Below are positions 7,500-15,960 of a stretch of 19,465 nt of DNA, piece after piece. Numbering within the stretch: position 1 is the stretch's first letter; the number at the start of each line of letters is the position of its first letter. The notes beneath the pieces were generated by a model that saw only the letters and a list, made by a program, of their open reading frames with translations, was not told where the DNA came from and searched no databases. The stretch lies in NCBI GenBank assembly GCA_035546335.1, contig DATKDP010000108.1, forward strand, positions 1 through 19,465, given 5' to 3'. The stretch is from DATKDP01 sp035546335 (GTDB lineage Bacteria > Acidobacteriota > Thermoanaerobaculia > Gp7-AA8). Both the position numbers and the translations under genes were made by a program.

Positions 7500-7862
7500 A
7501 TGCGGAAGTCCCTGAGTTTCGCAACCCTGACATTCGTTCTCCTCTCGCTCGCCGGCAGCCTGATGGCCGCCGACGCAGCCGAGGCACCTGCATCGAAAGG
7601 AGTCGTCAACATCAACACGGCGGATGCGGCCCAGTTGTCGCTCCTGCCGCGCGTCGGACCGCGTGCCGCCGAGAGAATCGTCGAGTACCGGAAGGCTAAC
7701 GGCGGTTTCAAGAAGACCACCGATCTGATGCAGGTCAAGGGGATCGGCGACAAGACCTTCGAGCTGATCGCTCCCTACATCGCAGTCGAAGGAAAGACCA
7801 CGCTCTCGAGCAAAGTGAGCGGGCCGAAAAAGCCGCGCGCTTCGAAGAACACGTCCCGATAA
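7500..7862 (+). CDS. ComEA-like secreted helix-hairpin-helix DNA-binding protein
   Basis: This 120-aa protein has a signal peptide (residues 1 to about 23, ending SLMAADA) followed by a ComEA-type domain. VNINTADAAQL at 36-46 is the family's opening signature. Two helix-hairpin-helix motifs follow, LLPRVGPRAAERIVEYR at 48-64 and DLMQVKGIGDKTFELIAPYI at 75-94. A basic Lys/Arg/Ser-rich tail ends the protein. ComEA proteins bind double-stranded DNA non-specifically at the cell surface or in the periplasm during uptake by type IV pilus systems. The ATG has an excellent ribosome-binding site (AAAGGAGG, 8 nt away). The pseudopilin gene 98 nt downstream on the same strand supports a link to a pilus or pseudopilus, but no other competence gene is present, so the role in transformation is inferred. 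Confidence 0.85.
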   Translation: MRKSLSFATLTFVLLSLAGSLMAADAAEAPASKGVVNINTADAAQLSLLPRVGPRAAERIVEYRKANGGFKKTTDLMQVKGIGDKTFELIAPYIAVEGKTTLSSKVSGPKKPRASKNTSR

Positions 7863-7902
7863 CGCCCACCCACACGGCGTCGCAGGACGCCGCCCGCCCC
7901 AC

Positions 7903-7924
7903 GGGGCCGCCTTCGGGCGGCCCC
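7903..7924 (+). terminator. UUCG hairpin between comEA and pseudopilin genes
   Basis: A perfect 9-bp stem GGGGCCGCC / GGCGGCCCC closes on a TTCG loop (C-UUCG-G, an unusually stable tetraloop). It is followed by CCT rather than a T-run, so it may be a partial terminator, an RNA-stability element or a processing site that uncouples the two genes. Confidence 0.6.
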
Positions 7925-7960
7925 CCTCCGGATTCGAGGAAAAAGGAAAAGGAGCACCCG

Positions 7961-8566
7961 ATGAGTCGAGTGTCGAGACAGGAGTCCGCCCGAGGCCTGA
8001 CCTTGATCGAGCTGCTGGTGGTCGCTGCGGTGATCGGCCTGATGGTGGCGATCGCACTTCCCTCCTGGGCGACGATCCGCCGCGAGCGTGCGCTCAGAAA
8101 TGCCACGTCGGAGATTCGCGCGGTCTTTCATCTCGCACGGTCGAGAGCGATCGCCCGAGGAGCCAACTCGGGACTGAAGTTCTCGCGGATCGACGGTGAG
8201 TGGATGTATGCCATCTACGACGATGGTGACGGCGATGGTGTGCGCAACGACGACATCCTCAAAGGGATCGATCGCCGGTTTCTCGCTCCGCGGCCGGTGC
8301 TGAAGTCGATCGGACTTGCGCGAATCGGTCTGCCTGCAACGCCGATTCCCGATCCCGATACGAAAAAGCCGATGCCGGCAACGGCATCTCCGATTCGATT
8401 CGGTACGTCGACCCTCTGTTCCTTTTCGCCCAACGGATCGTCGTCGTCGGGCTCGATCTTTCTCACCTGGGGCGAGGGGAGTGCAGCAATGGTTCGAGTC
8501 TACGGGCCGACGGCCAGAATCCGTGCACTTCGCTATCGACGCGATCTGGGAGGTTGGGAAAAGTGA
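7961..8566 (+). CDS. GspH/FimT-family type II/IV pseudopilin
   Basis: The 201-aa product carries a type IV prepilin N-terminus: a short leader ending in Gly12, then LTLIELLVVAAVIGLMVAIALP with the conserved Glu at mature position +5 (Glu17). Leu replaces the usual Phe at mature position +1. The leader would be cut and the new N-terminus methylated by a PilD-type peptidase encoded elsewhere. The rest fits GspH/FimT minor pseudopilins: an early helix rich in Arg/Ala (ATSEIRAVFHLARSRAIARG) and the acidic loop DDGDGDGVRNDDI common in this family, followed by beta-rich sequence. Its likely role is in the tip of a type IV pilus or type II secretion pseudopilus in the inner membrane/periplasm. The ATG has a good ribosome-binding site (AAAAGGAG, 7947-7953). 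It follows the ComEA-like gene in the same direction. Confidence 0.85.
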   Translation: MSRVSRQESARGLTLIELLVVAAVIGLMVAIALPSWATIRRERALRNATSEIRAVFHLARSRAIARGANSGLKFSRIDGEWMYAIYDDGDGDGVRNDDILKGIDRRFLAPRPVLKSIGLARIGLPATPIPDPDTKKPMPATASPIRFGTSTLCSFSPNGSSSSGSIFLTWGEGSAAMVRVYGPTARIRALRYRRDLGGWEK

Positions 8567-8591
8567 TCGCGCCTGGCTCACTGGGCGCGAT
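8566..8591. terminator. Bidirectional hairpin between convergent genes
   Basis: ATCGCGCC (8566-8573) and GGCGCGAT (8584-8591) form an 8-bp stem with a 10-nt loop in the 11-nt gap between two convergent genes. It overlaps the last codons of the minus-strand gene. There is no clear T-run on either side, so it is a candidate shared terminator only. Confidence 0.45.
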
Positions 8592-10287
8592 GAACGATAA
8601 GCCGGCTGGCCTTGTACGTCTGGATCATCGAAAGAGCGTTCTCACGGAGGAACGGCTCGCCGAACGCCTCGGTCACCACGCGCCCGTCCATGTCGCGCGC
8701 GACCGGAAGGCCTGCGGCGAACAGGATGGTCGGTACGACATCGACGACACGGGCAACGGGGTTCCTCTCGCGCTGGACGATTCCTCCCCCGAGCATCGCG
8801 AGCACTCCATCATCGCTCCCCGGGTCCTGGCTTTCCTGAAAGGACTTCAACATCGCGATCGGATTCGCAGGAAGCGTCGGAGGCTTCGGCCCGGAAGGAG
8901 AGACGACGATGATCGTTGCCTGAGGAAACCCGGAGCGCATCCCTTCGAGAAGCCGGTCGATCTCCTCGAGATGCCGCCGGATCACGGCCGCTTCCGGCGT
9001 GCCGGCGGATGGAAGCCGATTCCCGTCGACTCCGATCGCCCGCGCCATGACCGAAAGCGCAGGGAGCGCGATGACCGACAGAGAAAACGACTCCCTCACC
9101 AGGAGCTGATCGAGCGTACGGACGGCGACGAGATCGAGACGGACGGCCGCCTCGACCCGGTCTCGGTTCCTCACATCGCCGCTGAGGCGTACCGCACGTC
9201 TCTCCGTCTCCGCGCGGACTCGCTCCAACTCCGCGAGAAGCGACGATGGATGGATCTCGGTGCCGCGACGCTCGAGAAAACGATCGGAGACGAGGATCGT
9301 CCCCTCCCCTTCGCGGGGGAGCGCCGAAGGCCAGTTCACGACGAGAGCCGGGAGTCCGAGCCGCTCGAACATCGTCCAGAAAGGGAGCGAGTCGCCGGAG
9401 GGAAGCTGCGCGGAGATCTTCTTCACCGGAGGAATCAGCCCCCAGGCGCGGAATCCGACTGCACTCGGCAGAATCAGGAATCGCTCGCCTTCGGCATTGA
9501 GCAGGGTTTGAAACGAGTAACGTCCGGTCACGCCATGGCGGTGCGGGAGCTGCCCGGTGGCCAGCGAGGCCCAGAGCGACTGGCGGCTCGTCGTCGGATA
9601 CGGCTCGACGCGCGCGAGGAATCCCTCGTCCATCACGCGCTGAAAGAATGGAAGGCGCGAGTCTCCGATCGCAGTGATCAGCCAGTCGTAAGGCAGATCG
9701 CGAATCGCGACGACGATCACCGGACTCTTCCCGGCGACCGCGCCGATGTTGGCGACGACCGGGGAACGGATGTCGGGTCGATAGCTCTCGCGGCGCTGAT
9801 AGAGAAAGAAGGCGGAGAGGGCGATGAGTGCGGCTGCCGAAACGAAGAGTGCACGCGACAGGCGCCGCCCCGCATTCCGCTCCACGAGCCAGAGAAGAAA
9901 GAGGCAGAAGGCTGTTGCCGTCGTCACGTTGGTCGCGATGCGCAGAATGCGAACGGCGCCAGACGGGAGATAGATGCGGAAGAGGTAGAGGTGCAGCCAG
10001 TAGACCGCCGCCGAGACAAATGCCGCGGCGACGACGAGACCGAGTCCGTGGCGTCGCTCTTCATTCTGCTCGTCGCGCCCGAAAAGTCGCACACGGAGGG
10101 CGTGCAGCCCCCAGAGGATCGAACCGAACAGAAGTCCGCAGATCACACCGTAGGCCACGGTGACGATCCCGAGCCTCGCCGGAGTGATCTCGATCTGGGG
10201 GTTCAGAACATAGAGCAGATGCGCCATGTAATGGCCGAAGGTCGCGCCGGCCAGCAGGCGCTTCAGGTATCCCCACGAGACTCTCAT
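8578..10287 (-). CDS. Polytopic membrane protein with degenerate alkaline-phosphatase/phosphodiesterase-superfamily domain
   Basis: This 569-aa protein has about four N-terminal membrane segments (roughly 37-60, 82-104, 117-136, 147-163). A soluble domain from about 188 follows the order of type I phosphodiesterase/alkaline-phosphatase-fold proteins. Visible landmarks are VIVVAIRDLP (Asp197 at the first metal position), PTTSRQSLWASLATG at 231-245 (nucleophile region), PHRHGVTG at 249-255, and near the end VDVVPTILFAAGLP and MDGR. The usual SDHG box reads SPSG at 463-466, losing the metal-binding Asp and His. The protein may therefore be inactive as a hydrolase, or have a shifted site. Such membrane-bound family members often modify or transfer head groups in the envelope; the substrate here cannot be told. 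It is divergent from the methyltransferase gene, with a 47-nt gap. Confidence 0.72.
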   Translation of the reverse strand: MRVSWGYLKRLLAGATFGHYMAHLLYVLNPQIEITPARLGIVTVAYGVICGLLFGSILWGLHALRVRLFGRDEQNEERRHGLGLVVAAAFVSAAVYWLHLYLFRIYLPSGAVRILRIATNVTTATAFCLFLLWLVERNAGRRLSRALFVSAAALIALSAFFLYQRRESYRPDIRSPVVANIGAVAGKSPVIVVAIRDLPYDWLITAIGDSRLPFFQRVMDEGFLARVEPYPTTSRQSLWASLATGQLPHRHGVTGRYSFQTLLNAEGERFLILPSAVGFRAWGLIPPVKKISAQLPSGDSLPFWTMFERLGLPALVVNWPSALPREGEGTILVSDRFLERRGTEIHPSSLLAELERVRAETERRAVRLSGDVRNRDRVEAAVRLDLVAVRTLDQLLVRESFSLSVIALPALSVMARAIGVDGNRLPSAGTPEAAVIRRHLEEIDRLLEGMRSGFPQATIIVVSPSGPKPPTLPANPIAMLKSFQESQDPGSDDGVLAMLGGGIVQRERNPVARVVDVVPTILFAAGLPVARDMDGRVVTEAFGEPFLRENALSMIQTYKASRLIVHRAQ

Positions 10288-10334
10288 GCAGCGCCGCCTA
10301 GTGTAGCAAGCGATTGCGCGCGGGGAGTGAAGCA

Positions 10335-13300
10335 GTGATCACCTCGGTGGACCTCACCGCCGGCGTCCAGGCGATCGAATCGCTCTTTCGACGGCTCGGC
10401 TATCCCGCACGCTCGCGGGAGATCGATCTCGACGAGTGGCATCGCCTCGGCGTCGGGCACGAGCTTCCCGCCGGCTCGCGGCTGCACCATCTCGTGCGCG
10501 CCGGAACGCTCGATCTGTTTCTCGCCGAGACGCCCGGGCCGGCGCGGGATCAGCTGCTGGCGCTGATCCGTGCGTGGGAGGGGATCAATCCGCTTCACAA
10601 GTGCGTCGTGATCGGAGCTCACGATCGAAAGACACTCTCGATGTTCGACGTCGGGCCGAGCGGACGCGCGCGCAGGCTCGACATCGCCTCCCTCGATTCG
10701 CGCGCCGAGGTGATCGACCGTCTCAACCTTCTCGAGCTGTTCGACAGCCAGTACGAGGAAGTGGACGTGCGGGAGCTGTTCGATCGAGCGCTCAGCCGGG
10801 AGCACGTCGTCCGCCAGTTCTTCTCGCGCTTCCGCAGCGGAGTCGAATCGGCGGCCGAGGCATTGGGGGAGCGTGCAAAAGAGCCGGAGGGCAGCCGGAA
10901 GTCGCAGGCACTGCTCGTCCTCTCGCGGATTCTCTTTCTCTACTTCGTGCAGCAGAAGGGATGGCTCGATCACAACCGCCGCTTTCTCATCGATCACTTT
11001 CAGCGGTCGGTGAGGGACGGGCGCGATTTCCATTCGACCGTTCTGGCGCCTCTGTTCTTCGGATGTCTGAATACGCCTTCCGAGCGGCGCGATGCGTTCG
11101 CGTCGACTCTCGGCCGGATCCCGTATCTCAACGGCGGTCTGTTCGAGCGCTCGGCGTTCGAGCTCCGCCATCGTACGGCCGGAATCCCGAACGTCCTGGC
11201 CGGTGAGATTCTCGAGGGAGTCTTCGAGCGGTTCACCTTCTCGCTCGATGAAGGGGATGACGAAGGAACGCACATCGATCCGGAGATGCTCGGCATGGTC
11301 TTCGAGAATCTGATGGCGGGTGAGGAGCGATTGCGAAGCGGGACGTTCTACACGCCAAGACCGATTGTCGATCGCCTCGCCGGCAGGGCGATCATCGAGC
11401 ATTGCAGCGGAGGCTCGGCCGAGATCCGGTCACAGCTCGAGTGTCTCCGGAGAGGCGAACCGCTGGCGATCGATCCGGTGCGGGCAGGATCGATTCTCGA
11501 GAGACTTTCGGCGATCAGCGTGCTCGATCCGGCCTGTGGATCGGGAGCGTTTCTTCTCGCCGCGCTTCGAGCCATCGAGCAGTTGACGGCGGAGCTTCAT
11601 CGTCAGATCGGGTCGGAGCCGCCGCCGCGACTCAGGCAGCGAATCGTCGAGCGCCAGATGTACGGAGTCGATCTCGAGCCGAAGGCGGTACGCCTCTGCG
11701 AGCTGCGCCTGTGGCTCGCCATCGTCAGCCGGACCGACGCGCGGATCGAGGACGTGCCGCCGCTTCCGAATCTCGATCGAAACATCATGCAGGGGAGCTC
11801 GTTGCTCGGACCGCTGGATCAGTTCGCCACGGGGCGCCGCGATATCCGCCGGGAATGGAATCAGTCGATGCGCATGCGACGCCAGCTCGTCGACGAGTAT
11901 CGCAACGCGCCTGCCGGACAAAAGCCGTTGCTCGCACGATTTCTGCGCGAGTCGGACATTCGTGTGGCCACGACCCTTCTCGAGCAGTCGATCGCGGCCG
12001 ATGAGGAGGAGCTCGCGACGCTGCGCTCGATCCCTGCGCTTTTCGAAGGCCACGAGAAGGCGGACGGCGATGCGCAGACATTCCTTCGGGCACGGATCCG
12101 CCGAGCGAAGCAGTTGCTGCGGCGCACCAGCGATGGTGAGCTCGACTATTTTTCGTACGACGTCCACTTCGCCCACGTGCTCGCAGCCGGCGGGTTCGCC
12201 ATCGTTCTCGGGAATCCGCCCTGGGTTCGGAGCGAGCGCATCGATCCCGACGCGCGCGCCGTGATCGCGCGACGCTATCCGTGGTTTCGCGGCCAGCGCG
12301 GCAGGACCTCCTTCCCGCAGGGCGATCTCTCGATGGCGTTTCTCCAGCGCGCGATCGAGCTCGCCGCACCGGACGGAGTGGTCTCCATGCTCCTGCCGGC
12401 AAAGGTGCTCAACGCCGGATACGCGGCAGCCCTCCGCCGCGATGTCATCACCAACCGCCGGATCGTCGCCATCGACGACTGGAGCACCGACGCCCGAAAT
12501 CACTTCGAGGCGGACACGTTTCCTCTCGGGCTGACGATCGCCGGCGGAAACGGCGAGCCGGAACCTCGTGTCGCGATCACGACCGCGGCTCGGCATTTCG
12601 ACCGCGCACAGCAGGAGCTGTCGAGCGCCGAGCCGGGCTCGCCGTGGAACCTTCTCGCGGACGACGTTGCTCGCGTCGTCGCCAGGCTGCGCAGGATGCC
12701 ATCGCTTCGCGACTCCCTCAACCGGATGCCGGTCATGGGGGTGAAGACCGGCGCGAACCGGATCTTTTTTCTCGATCCAGTCCGCGTGACCTCCACCTCG
12801 GTCGCGCTCGAGAATCCGGAGATCGAGATTCCCGTCGAGTCGGTCGTTCGAAGCGTCCGGGGGAGGGACCTGCAGGCATGGAGTGCGACCGATTCCACCT
12901 GGATGCTCTGGCCACCCGCTGCCGGCTGGAGCAGACCACCTTCGTGGGCCGTCGAGCTGGCGCAAGCCCGCGGCGTGTCTCCCCGCAACCTCCGCCTCGC
13001 CTACGTGCGTCCGGAGCACCTCGGGATCAAGGTCGCCTGGAAGGACGTCAGTCGCGGCCTTTGCGCTGCCGTTCTTCCGTCGTCGGTAATGGTTTCGGGC
13101 ATCGAGTTTCCGCTCGTACCGAACCAGACGGTGTACTCGATCGATGCGGCCTCTCTCGACGAAGCCCATCTGCTCGCAGCGCTTTTCAACTCCTCGACGT
13201 TCAATGCACTGGCGGTCGCGGTGGCGGAACGAGCGAAGGATTTTCACTATCGATACTTCGCCAGTACGATCGCGACGCTTCCCTTTCCTCCCCTTCGAGC

Positions 13301-13469
13301 TCGCTCCGAGCCATGTCGCCGCATCATCCGCCTTGCGCGACGTGCCAGCGCGTTGCGCGGCAAAATCGATCAAGCCGAGATCGACGTGCTGGTCGCAGAG
13401 CTGTACGGGATCACACCGGAGGAGCAGGCGATTCTGGAGGCCTTTCTCCGGGAGAGTCTCGGGCGGTGA
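10335..13469 (+). CDS. Eco57I-like N6-adenine DNA methyltransferase with C-terminal target-recognition domain
   Basis: The ~1044-aa protein has an N-terminal region of about 330 residues without a convincing nuclease motif, then TFYTPRPIVD at 337-346, which opens the methyltransferase core. S-adenosylmethionine motif I is LDPACGSGAF at about 397-406. GVDLEPKAVRLCELRLWL follows as motif II, and the catalytic NPPW is at 627-630. About 220 residues separate motifs I and IV, as in Eco57I/PglX-type enzymes. The C-terminus (about 790 onward) resembles a TaqI-C-like target recognition domain, with FNSSTFN and IATLPFPPL, then an ELYGITPEEQ ending. It methylates adenine in a specific site by family knowledge. 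GTG 10335 is preferred because GGGGAG lies 7 nt upstream; TTG 10314 would add seven residues. Its TGA overlaps the GTG of the helicase, so the two are translationally coupled. Confidence 0.9.
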   Translation: MITSVDLTAGVQAIESLFRRLGYPARSREIDLDEWHRLGVGHELPAGSRLHHLVRAGTLDLFLAETPGPARDQLLALIRAWEGINPLHKCVVIGAHDRKTLSMFDVGPSGRARRLDIASLDSRAEVIDRLNLLELFDSQYEEVDVRELFDRALSREHVVRQFFSRFRSGVESAAEALGERAKEPEGSRKSQALLVLSRILFLYFVQQKGWLDHNRRFLIDHFQRSVRDGRDFHSTVLAPLFFGCLNTPSERRDAFASTLGRIPYLNGGLFERSAFELRHRTAGIPNVLAGEILEGVFERFTFSLDEGDDEGTHIDPEMLGMVFENLMAGEERLRSGTFYTPRPIVDRLAGRAIIEHCSGGSAEIRSQLECLRRGEPLAIDPVRAGSILERLSAISVLDPACGSGAFLLAALRAIEQLTAELHRQIGSEPPPRLRQRIVERQMYGVDLEPKAVRLCELRLWLAIVSRTDARIEDVPPLPNLDRNIMQGSSLLGPLDQFATGRRDIRREWNQSMRMRRQLVDEYRNAPAGQKPLLARFLRESDIRVATTLLEQSIAADEEELATLRSIPALFEGHEKADGDAQTFLRARIRRAKQLLRRTSDGELDYFSYDVHFAHVLAAGGFAIVLGNPPWVRSERIDPDARAVIARRYPWFRGQRGRTSFPQGDLSMAFLQRAIELAAPDGVVSMLLPAKVLNAGYAAALRRDVITNRRIVAIDDWSTDARNHFEADTFPLGLTIAGGNGEPEPRVAITTAARHFDRAQQELSSAEPGSPWNLLADDVARVVARLRRMPSLRDSLNRMPVMGVKTGANRIFFLDPVRVTSTSVALENPEIEIPVESVVRSVRGRDLQAWSATDSTWMLWPPAAGWSRPPSWAVELAQARGVSPRNLRLAYVRPEHLGIKVAWKDVSRGLCAAVLPSSVMVSGIEFPLVPNQTVYSIDAASLDEAHLLAALFNSSTFNALAVAVAERAKDFHYRYFASTIATLPFPPLRARSEPCRRIIRLARRASALRGKIDQAEIDVLVAELYGITPEEQAILEAFLRESLGR

Positions 13470-15565
13470 ACGATCGTTCGATCACCTGTCGTGAGCTGTT
13501 CGTCGACCTCCTCGCTCCCGATCATGATGTGAGCGAGCCTCTTCTCGAGGCCTATCAGGCGAGTGCTGCCGCCCGGCTGATCGAGATGGTCGGCGATCGC
13601 CGGGGTGCAGTCCTGGCCGACGACGTCGGAATCGGCAAGAGCTGGATCGCCGCGGCGGTCGGCAGGTACTTCGCCGATCGCGGTCATGCGATCGACCTCG
13701 TCGTTCCGGCGACTCTGATCGATCAATGGCGCCACGTGCTCGGGATGTTCGCCGTCGAGGCGACCCTCGTTTCGCACGATTCAATTCGAGGCACGGCTCG
13801 AGAATATGGCGCCGGGAAGCGGTTGCTGATCGTCGACGAGGCGCATCGCTTCCGCAACAGGGCGACCCGACGTTACCGCAAGCTGGCCCTGGCGTCGGTG
13901 GGACACGAGATCCTCCTCGTCACCGCCACACCAATCTGCAACCGCCTCGACGACCTCCTCGCCATTCTTCAGCTCGCATTCGCCGATGATGTTCTCCGCG
14001 ATCATGGAGTCGCCTCTCTCGAGTCGGCATTCGCGGCGGGTATGTCCGAGCAGGTCGTTCGAGTGGCGCAGCACCTCGTCGTTCGGCGCGATCTAAGGCT
14101 GCTCGAGGGGGCGTTTGCCATGCCCGCGCTGTCGAAGAAGGTCGTGCGATTCGAGATCGACGATCAGACGATCGGAAAGGTCATCGACTCGATGACCTTC
14201 CCGATCATCGCGACATCGACGGCCGACCGGCGCCTGCTTCGGACGACTCTCTGGAGACGGCTCGAGTCGAGCCGCGCCGCGCTCATCGATTCGCTCCGGC
14301 GCCAGCGGCGCTTCTACCGGAGAGCCCGCGAGTCGTACGCCACCGGGGCGCGTCTGTCGAAAGCTGATTTTCGGCGCCTCTTCGGCGATGCTGCAGACGA
14401 GGCGCCGTATCAGGAGCTGCTGTTCCGAGAGCTCTGGACGGCACCCGCCACCGCGTCGCCGGAGATCTTCGAAGCGATCGATGAGGAGATGAAGCGAATC
14501 GACGACGGCTTGCGCCGAGCCGCACTGCTCGAGGATCGAAAACTCGATCGCCTCGTCGAGACGATCGACGGCCTCGGCGCCCGGAGAGCCTTGTTGTTCA
14601 CCTCCGCGATTGCGACAGCGGAGATGATCTTCGAGCGGATGGCTTCGCGGTGCAGGGCCGGCCTGGTGACATCGCGACGCTGCACGATTGGAAAGGCGGT
14701 GGTCCGAGATCCTTCCGTCGTCTTTTCGATGCTCGGCGCCGGACGGCTCGATCTGGTCGTCTGCACCGATCTGGCAGCCGAGGGATTGAATCTTCAGGCC
14801 GCCGAGGTGGTGGTCCAATACGATCTCCCGTGGAATCCGGTTCGCCTCGAGCAACGGACAGGAAGAGCGCGGCGGCGCGGGCAGCTGTGCGGGGAGGTCG
14901 AGTCGATCTACTTCGTGCCGGCGAGGCGAGGCGATCGTGCCGAAGTCATCGCCCACATCGCGCGCAAGAACCGAGTCCGTCGCGCGCTATTCGGATGCTC
15001 GCGCGGCATCGTTCCCGAGGCTCTGCTTCCGGGCAAGTGGCTGACTGTTCGCCGTGCCGGCCACACGCCGGGCCGGCCGTCGATCTGGAAAGCCGGCGGG
15101 GACGCGTCCCTTCTCGTGGTTGGTCGAACAGACGCCGCTCGGTTCGTTCTCGCTGCCGGGCTCGGGAGCGAGATCAGCGACTCGTGGGTGGAGATCGACC
15201 GAATCCTCGAACAGCGAGGTTGCGACCCGATGGAGCAATTGGAGCAGGGAGGATCGCTGATCGCAGAGGTCACCGGAAGATTCGAGCGGGTGCTCCTCTC
15301 CCGTTGGCTCATACCCCCTGCGCTCTCTCGCGAGATGCCGCAGCTCGCGTATCTTCGCGCGCTCGAGCGGCTGCGCCTCGACCGGCGGCCGATGCTCGAT
15401 CTGCTCTCCCGGCGTTATCGCGCGGGCGTCGAGCTGATGATCGCCGAAGCGGCAAGGCTCCCGGTCGATGCCAGGAGCCGAGACCGGCTCGAGCGCCTTC
15501 TGTCGGCCGAGCCGCACCTCGCCGCGCCGGCGTTCGAGCTCCTCGGCGCCTTCGTCTGGTCCTAG
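13466..15565 (+). CDS. SNF2-family (superfamily 2) helicase/translocase of the methyltransferase module
   Basis: The 699-aa protein contains the SF2 motor motifs in order: Walker A GIGKS at 55-59, DEAH at 124-127, TATP at 153-156, the CTDLAAEGLNLQAA motif V, and QRTGRARRRGQ at 463-473 (motif VI with the arginine finger). The pattern, with AEGLNLQ and YDLPWNP before motif VI, is that of SNF2/RapA-like DNA translocases. A C-terminal part of about 200 residues is not recognised, and no nuclease motif is seen. GTG 13466 is chosen because it forms a GTGA overlap with the methyltransferase stop; the reading frame is open further upstream only as a shadow of that gene. Functionally it probably moves along DNA using ATP as the effector or remodelling arm of a modification-dependent defence system, similar to the helicases of DISARM. 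That role is inference from context. Confidence 0.88.
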   Translation: MNDRSITCRELFVDLLAPDHDVSEPLLEAYQASAAARLIEMVGDRRGAVLADDVGIGKSWIAAAVGRYFADRGHAIDLVVPATLIDQWRHVLGMFAVEATLVSHDSIRGTAREYGAGKRLLIVDEAHRFRNRATRRYRKLALASVGHEILLVTATPICNRLDDLLAILQLAFADDVLRDHGVASLESAFAAGMSEQVVRVAQHLVVRRDLRLLEGAFAMPALSKKVVRFEIDDQTIGKVIDSMTFPIIATSTADRRLLRTTLWRRLESSRAALIDSLRRQRRFYRRARESYATGARLSKADFRRLFGDAADEAPYQELLFRELWTAPATASPEIFEAIDEEMKRIDDGLRRAALLEDRKLDRLVETIDGLGARRALLFTSAIATAEMIFERMASRCRAGLVTSRRCTIGKAVVRDPSVVFSMLGAGRLDLVVCTDLAAEGLNLQAAEVVVQYDLPWNPVRLEQRTGRARRRGQLCGEVESIYFVPARRGDRAEVIAHIARKNRVRRALFGCSRGIVPEALLPGKWLTVRRAGHTPGRPSIWKAGGDASLLVVGRTDAARFVLAAGLGSEISDSWVEIDRILEQRGCDPMEQLEQGGSLIAEVTGRFERVLLSRWLIPPALSREMPQLAYLRALERLRLDRRPMLDLLSRRYRAGVELMIAEAARLPVDARSRDRLERLLSAEPHLAAPAFELLGAFVWS

Positions 15566-15602
15566 CCCTACTCAAACATATTTGAAATTCAAGAGTCAAA
15601 GA

Positions 15603-15815
15603 CCGGGCTCGGGCCCGGGCCCGGGTAAGACCTCGCGAGATTGACTCGGTCCTCCGCACGATCATCATTCTGCCAGGAAGAAACGATCATCGTTTGCCGA
15701 CGACAACAAAGCCCTCCTCGAACGCATCGCTCAGATGCTCACGAAACTCATCAAGTCGCGCCGCCTGACCGAGTGAATCACCCGGGCCCGGGCCCGCGCC
15801 CGAGCCCGAGCCCGG
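15603..15815. repeat. Long CCCGGG-rich inverted repeats flanking a ~155-nt spacer
   Basis: The left arm (15603-15625) reads as the reverse complement of the right arm's first 16 nt, CCCGGGCCCGGGCCCG (15781-15796). The right arm runs on with CGAGCCCGAGCCCGG units to 15815. A second inner pair, ACTCGGTC (15644-15651) and GACCGAGT (15767-15774), is also inverted. Together they could fold into a large hairpin or cruciform just behind the helicase gene. A related CCCGGCTCGGGCCGG stretch lies further right, near 16270-16287. The remainder of 15566-16055 shows no convincing gene apart from the possible remnant described separately. Confidence 0.75.
15660..15776 (+). pseudogene. Possible C-terminal remnant of a four-helix-bundle (S23-like) protein
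   Basis: One frame inside the inverted repeats reads ADDNKALLERIAQMLTKL then IKSRRLTE before a TGA at 15774-15776. The amphipathic helix with ...AQMLTKLIKSRR resembles the last helix of the small four-helix-bundle proteins related to the 23S rRNA intervening-sequence family. There is no start codon, ribosome-binding site or upstream helices, so if real it is a decayed fragment. The resemblance is from memory of the family and is weak. Confidence 0.25.
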
Positions 15816-15960
15816 CCTTTCGTCATATTCTCAAAGACGAATCCTCAGTCATGACTTCGAGTCAGCAGCGCTCGAATCAACACTTCAGCGACACGATGAA
15901 GGCGTCCTTTTCGATTTTCTGCGCCTGGCGTCAGAAGCTTTTGACACGCGAGCCTTGTGA

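Noticed and set aside
6686..7753. Upstream extension of the GCS-like reading frame to 897 aa
   Set aside because: The extension runs through a repeat copy and antisense to the well-supported comEA; its translation is Arg/Ala-rich and without domain features.
7155..8057. Minus-strand 300-codon frame opposite comEA
   Set aside because: It overlaps comEA and the pseudopilin start on the other strand and part of a repeat; both plus-strand genes have signal sequences, domains and strong ribosome-binding sites.
8554..10338. Long plus-strand frame (594 codons) opposite the phosphodiesterase-like gene
   Set aside because: It is a shadow with a highly charged, domain-free translation; the minus strand encodes membrane segments and family motifs.
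11430..13373. Minus-strand 647-codon frame inside the methyltransferase gene
   Set aside because: Shadow frame typical of GC-rich DNA; the plus strand has clear methyltransferase motifs.
12281..13465. Upstream part of the long frame containing the helicase
   Set aside because: It lies in another frame of the methyltransferase gene; the helicase begins at the GTGA overlap at 13466.
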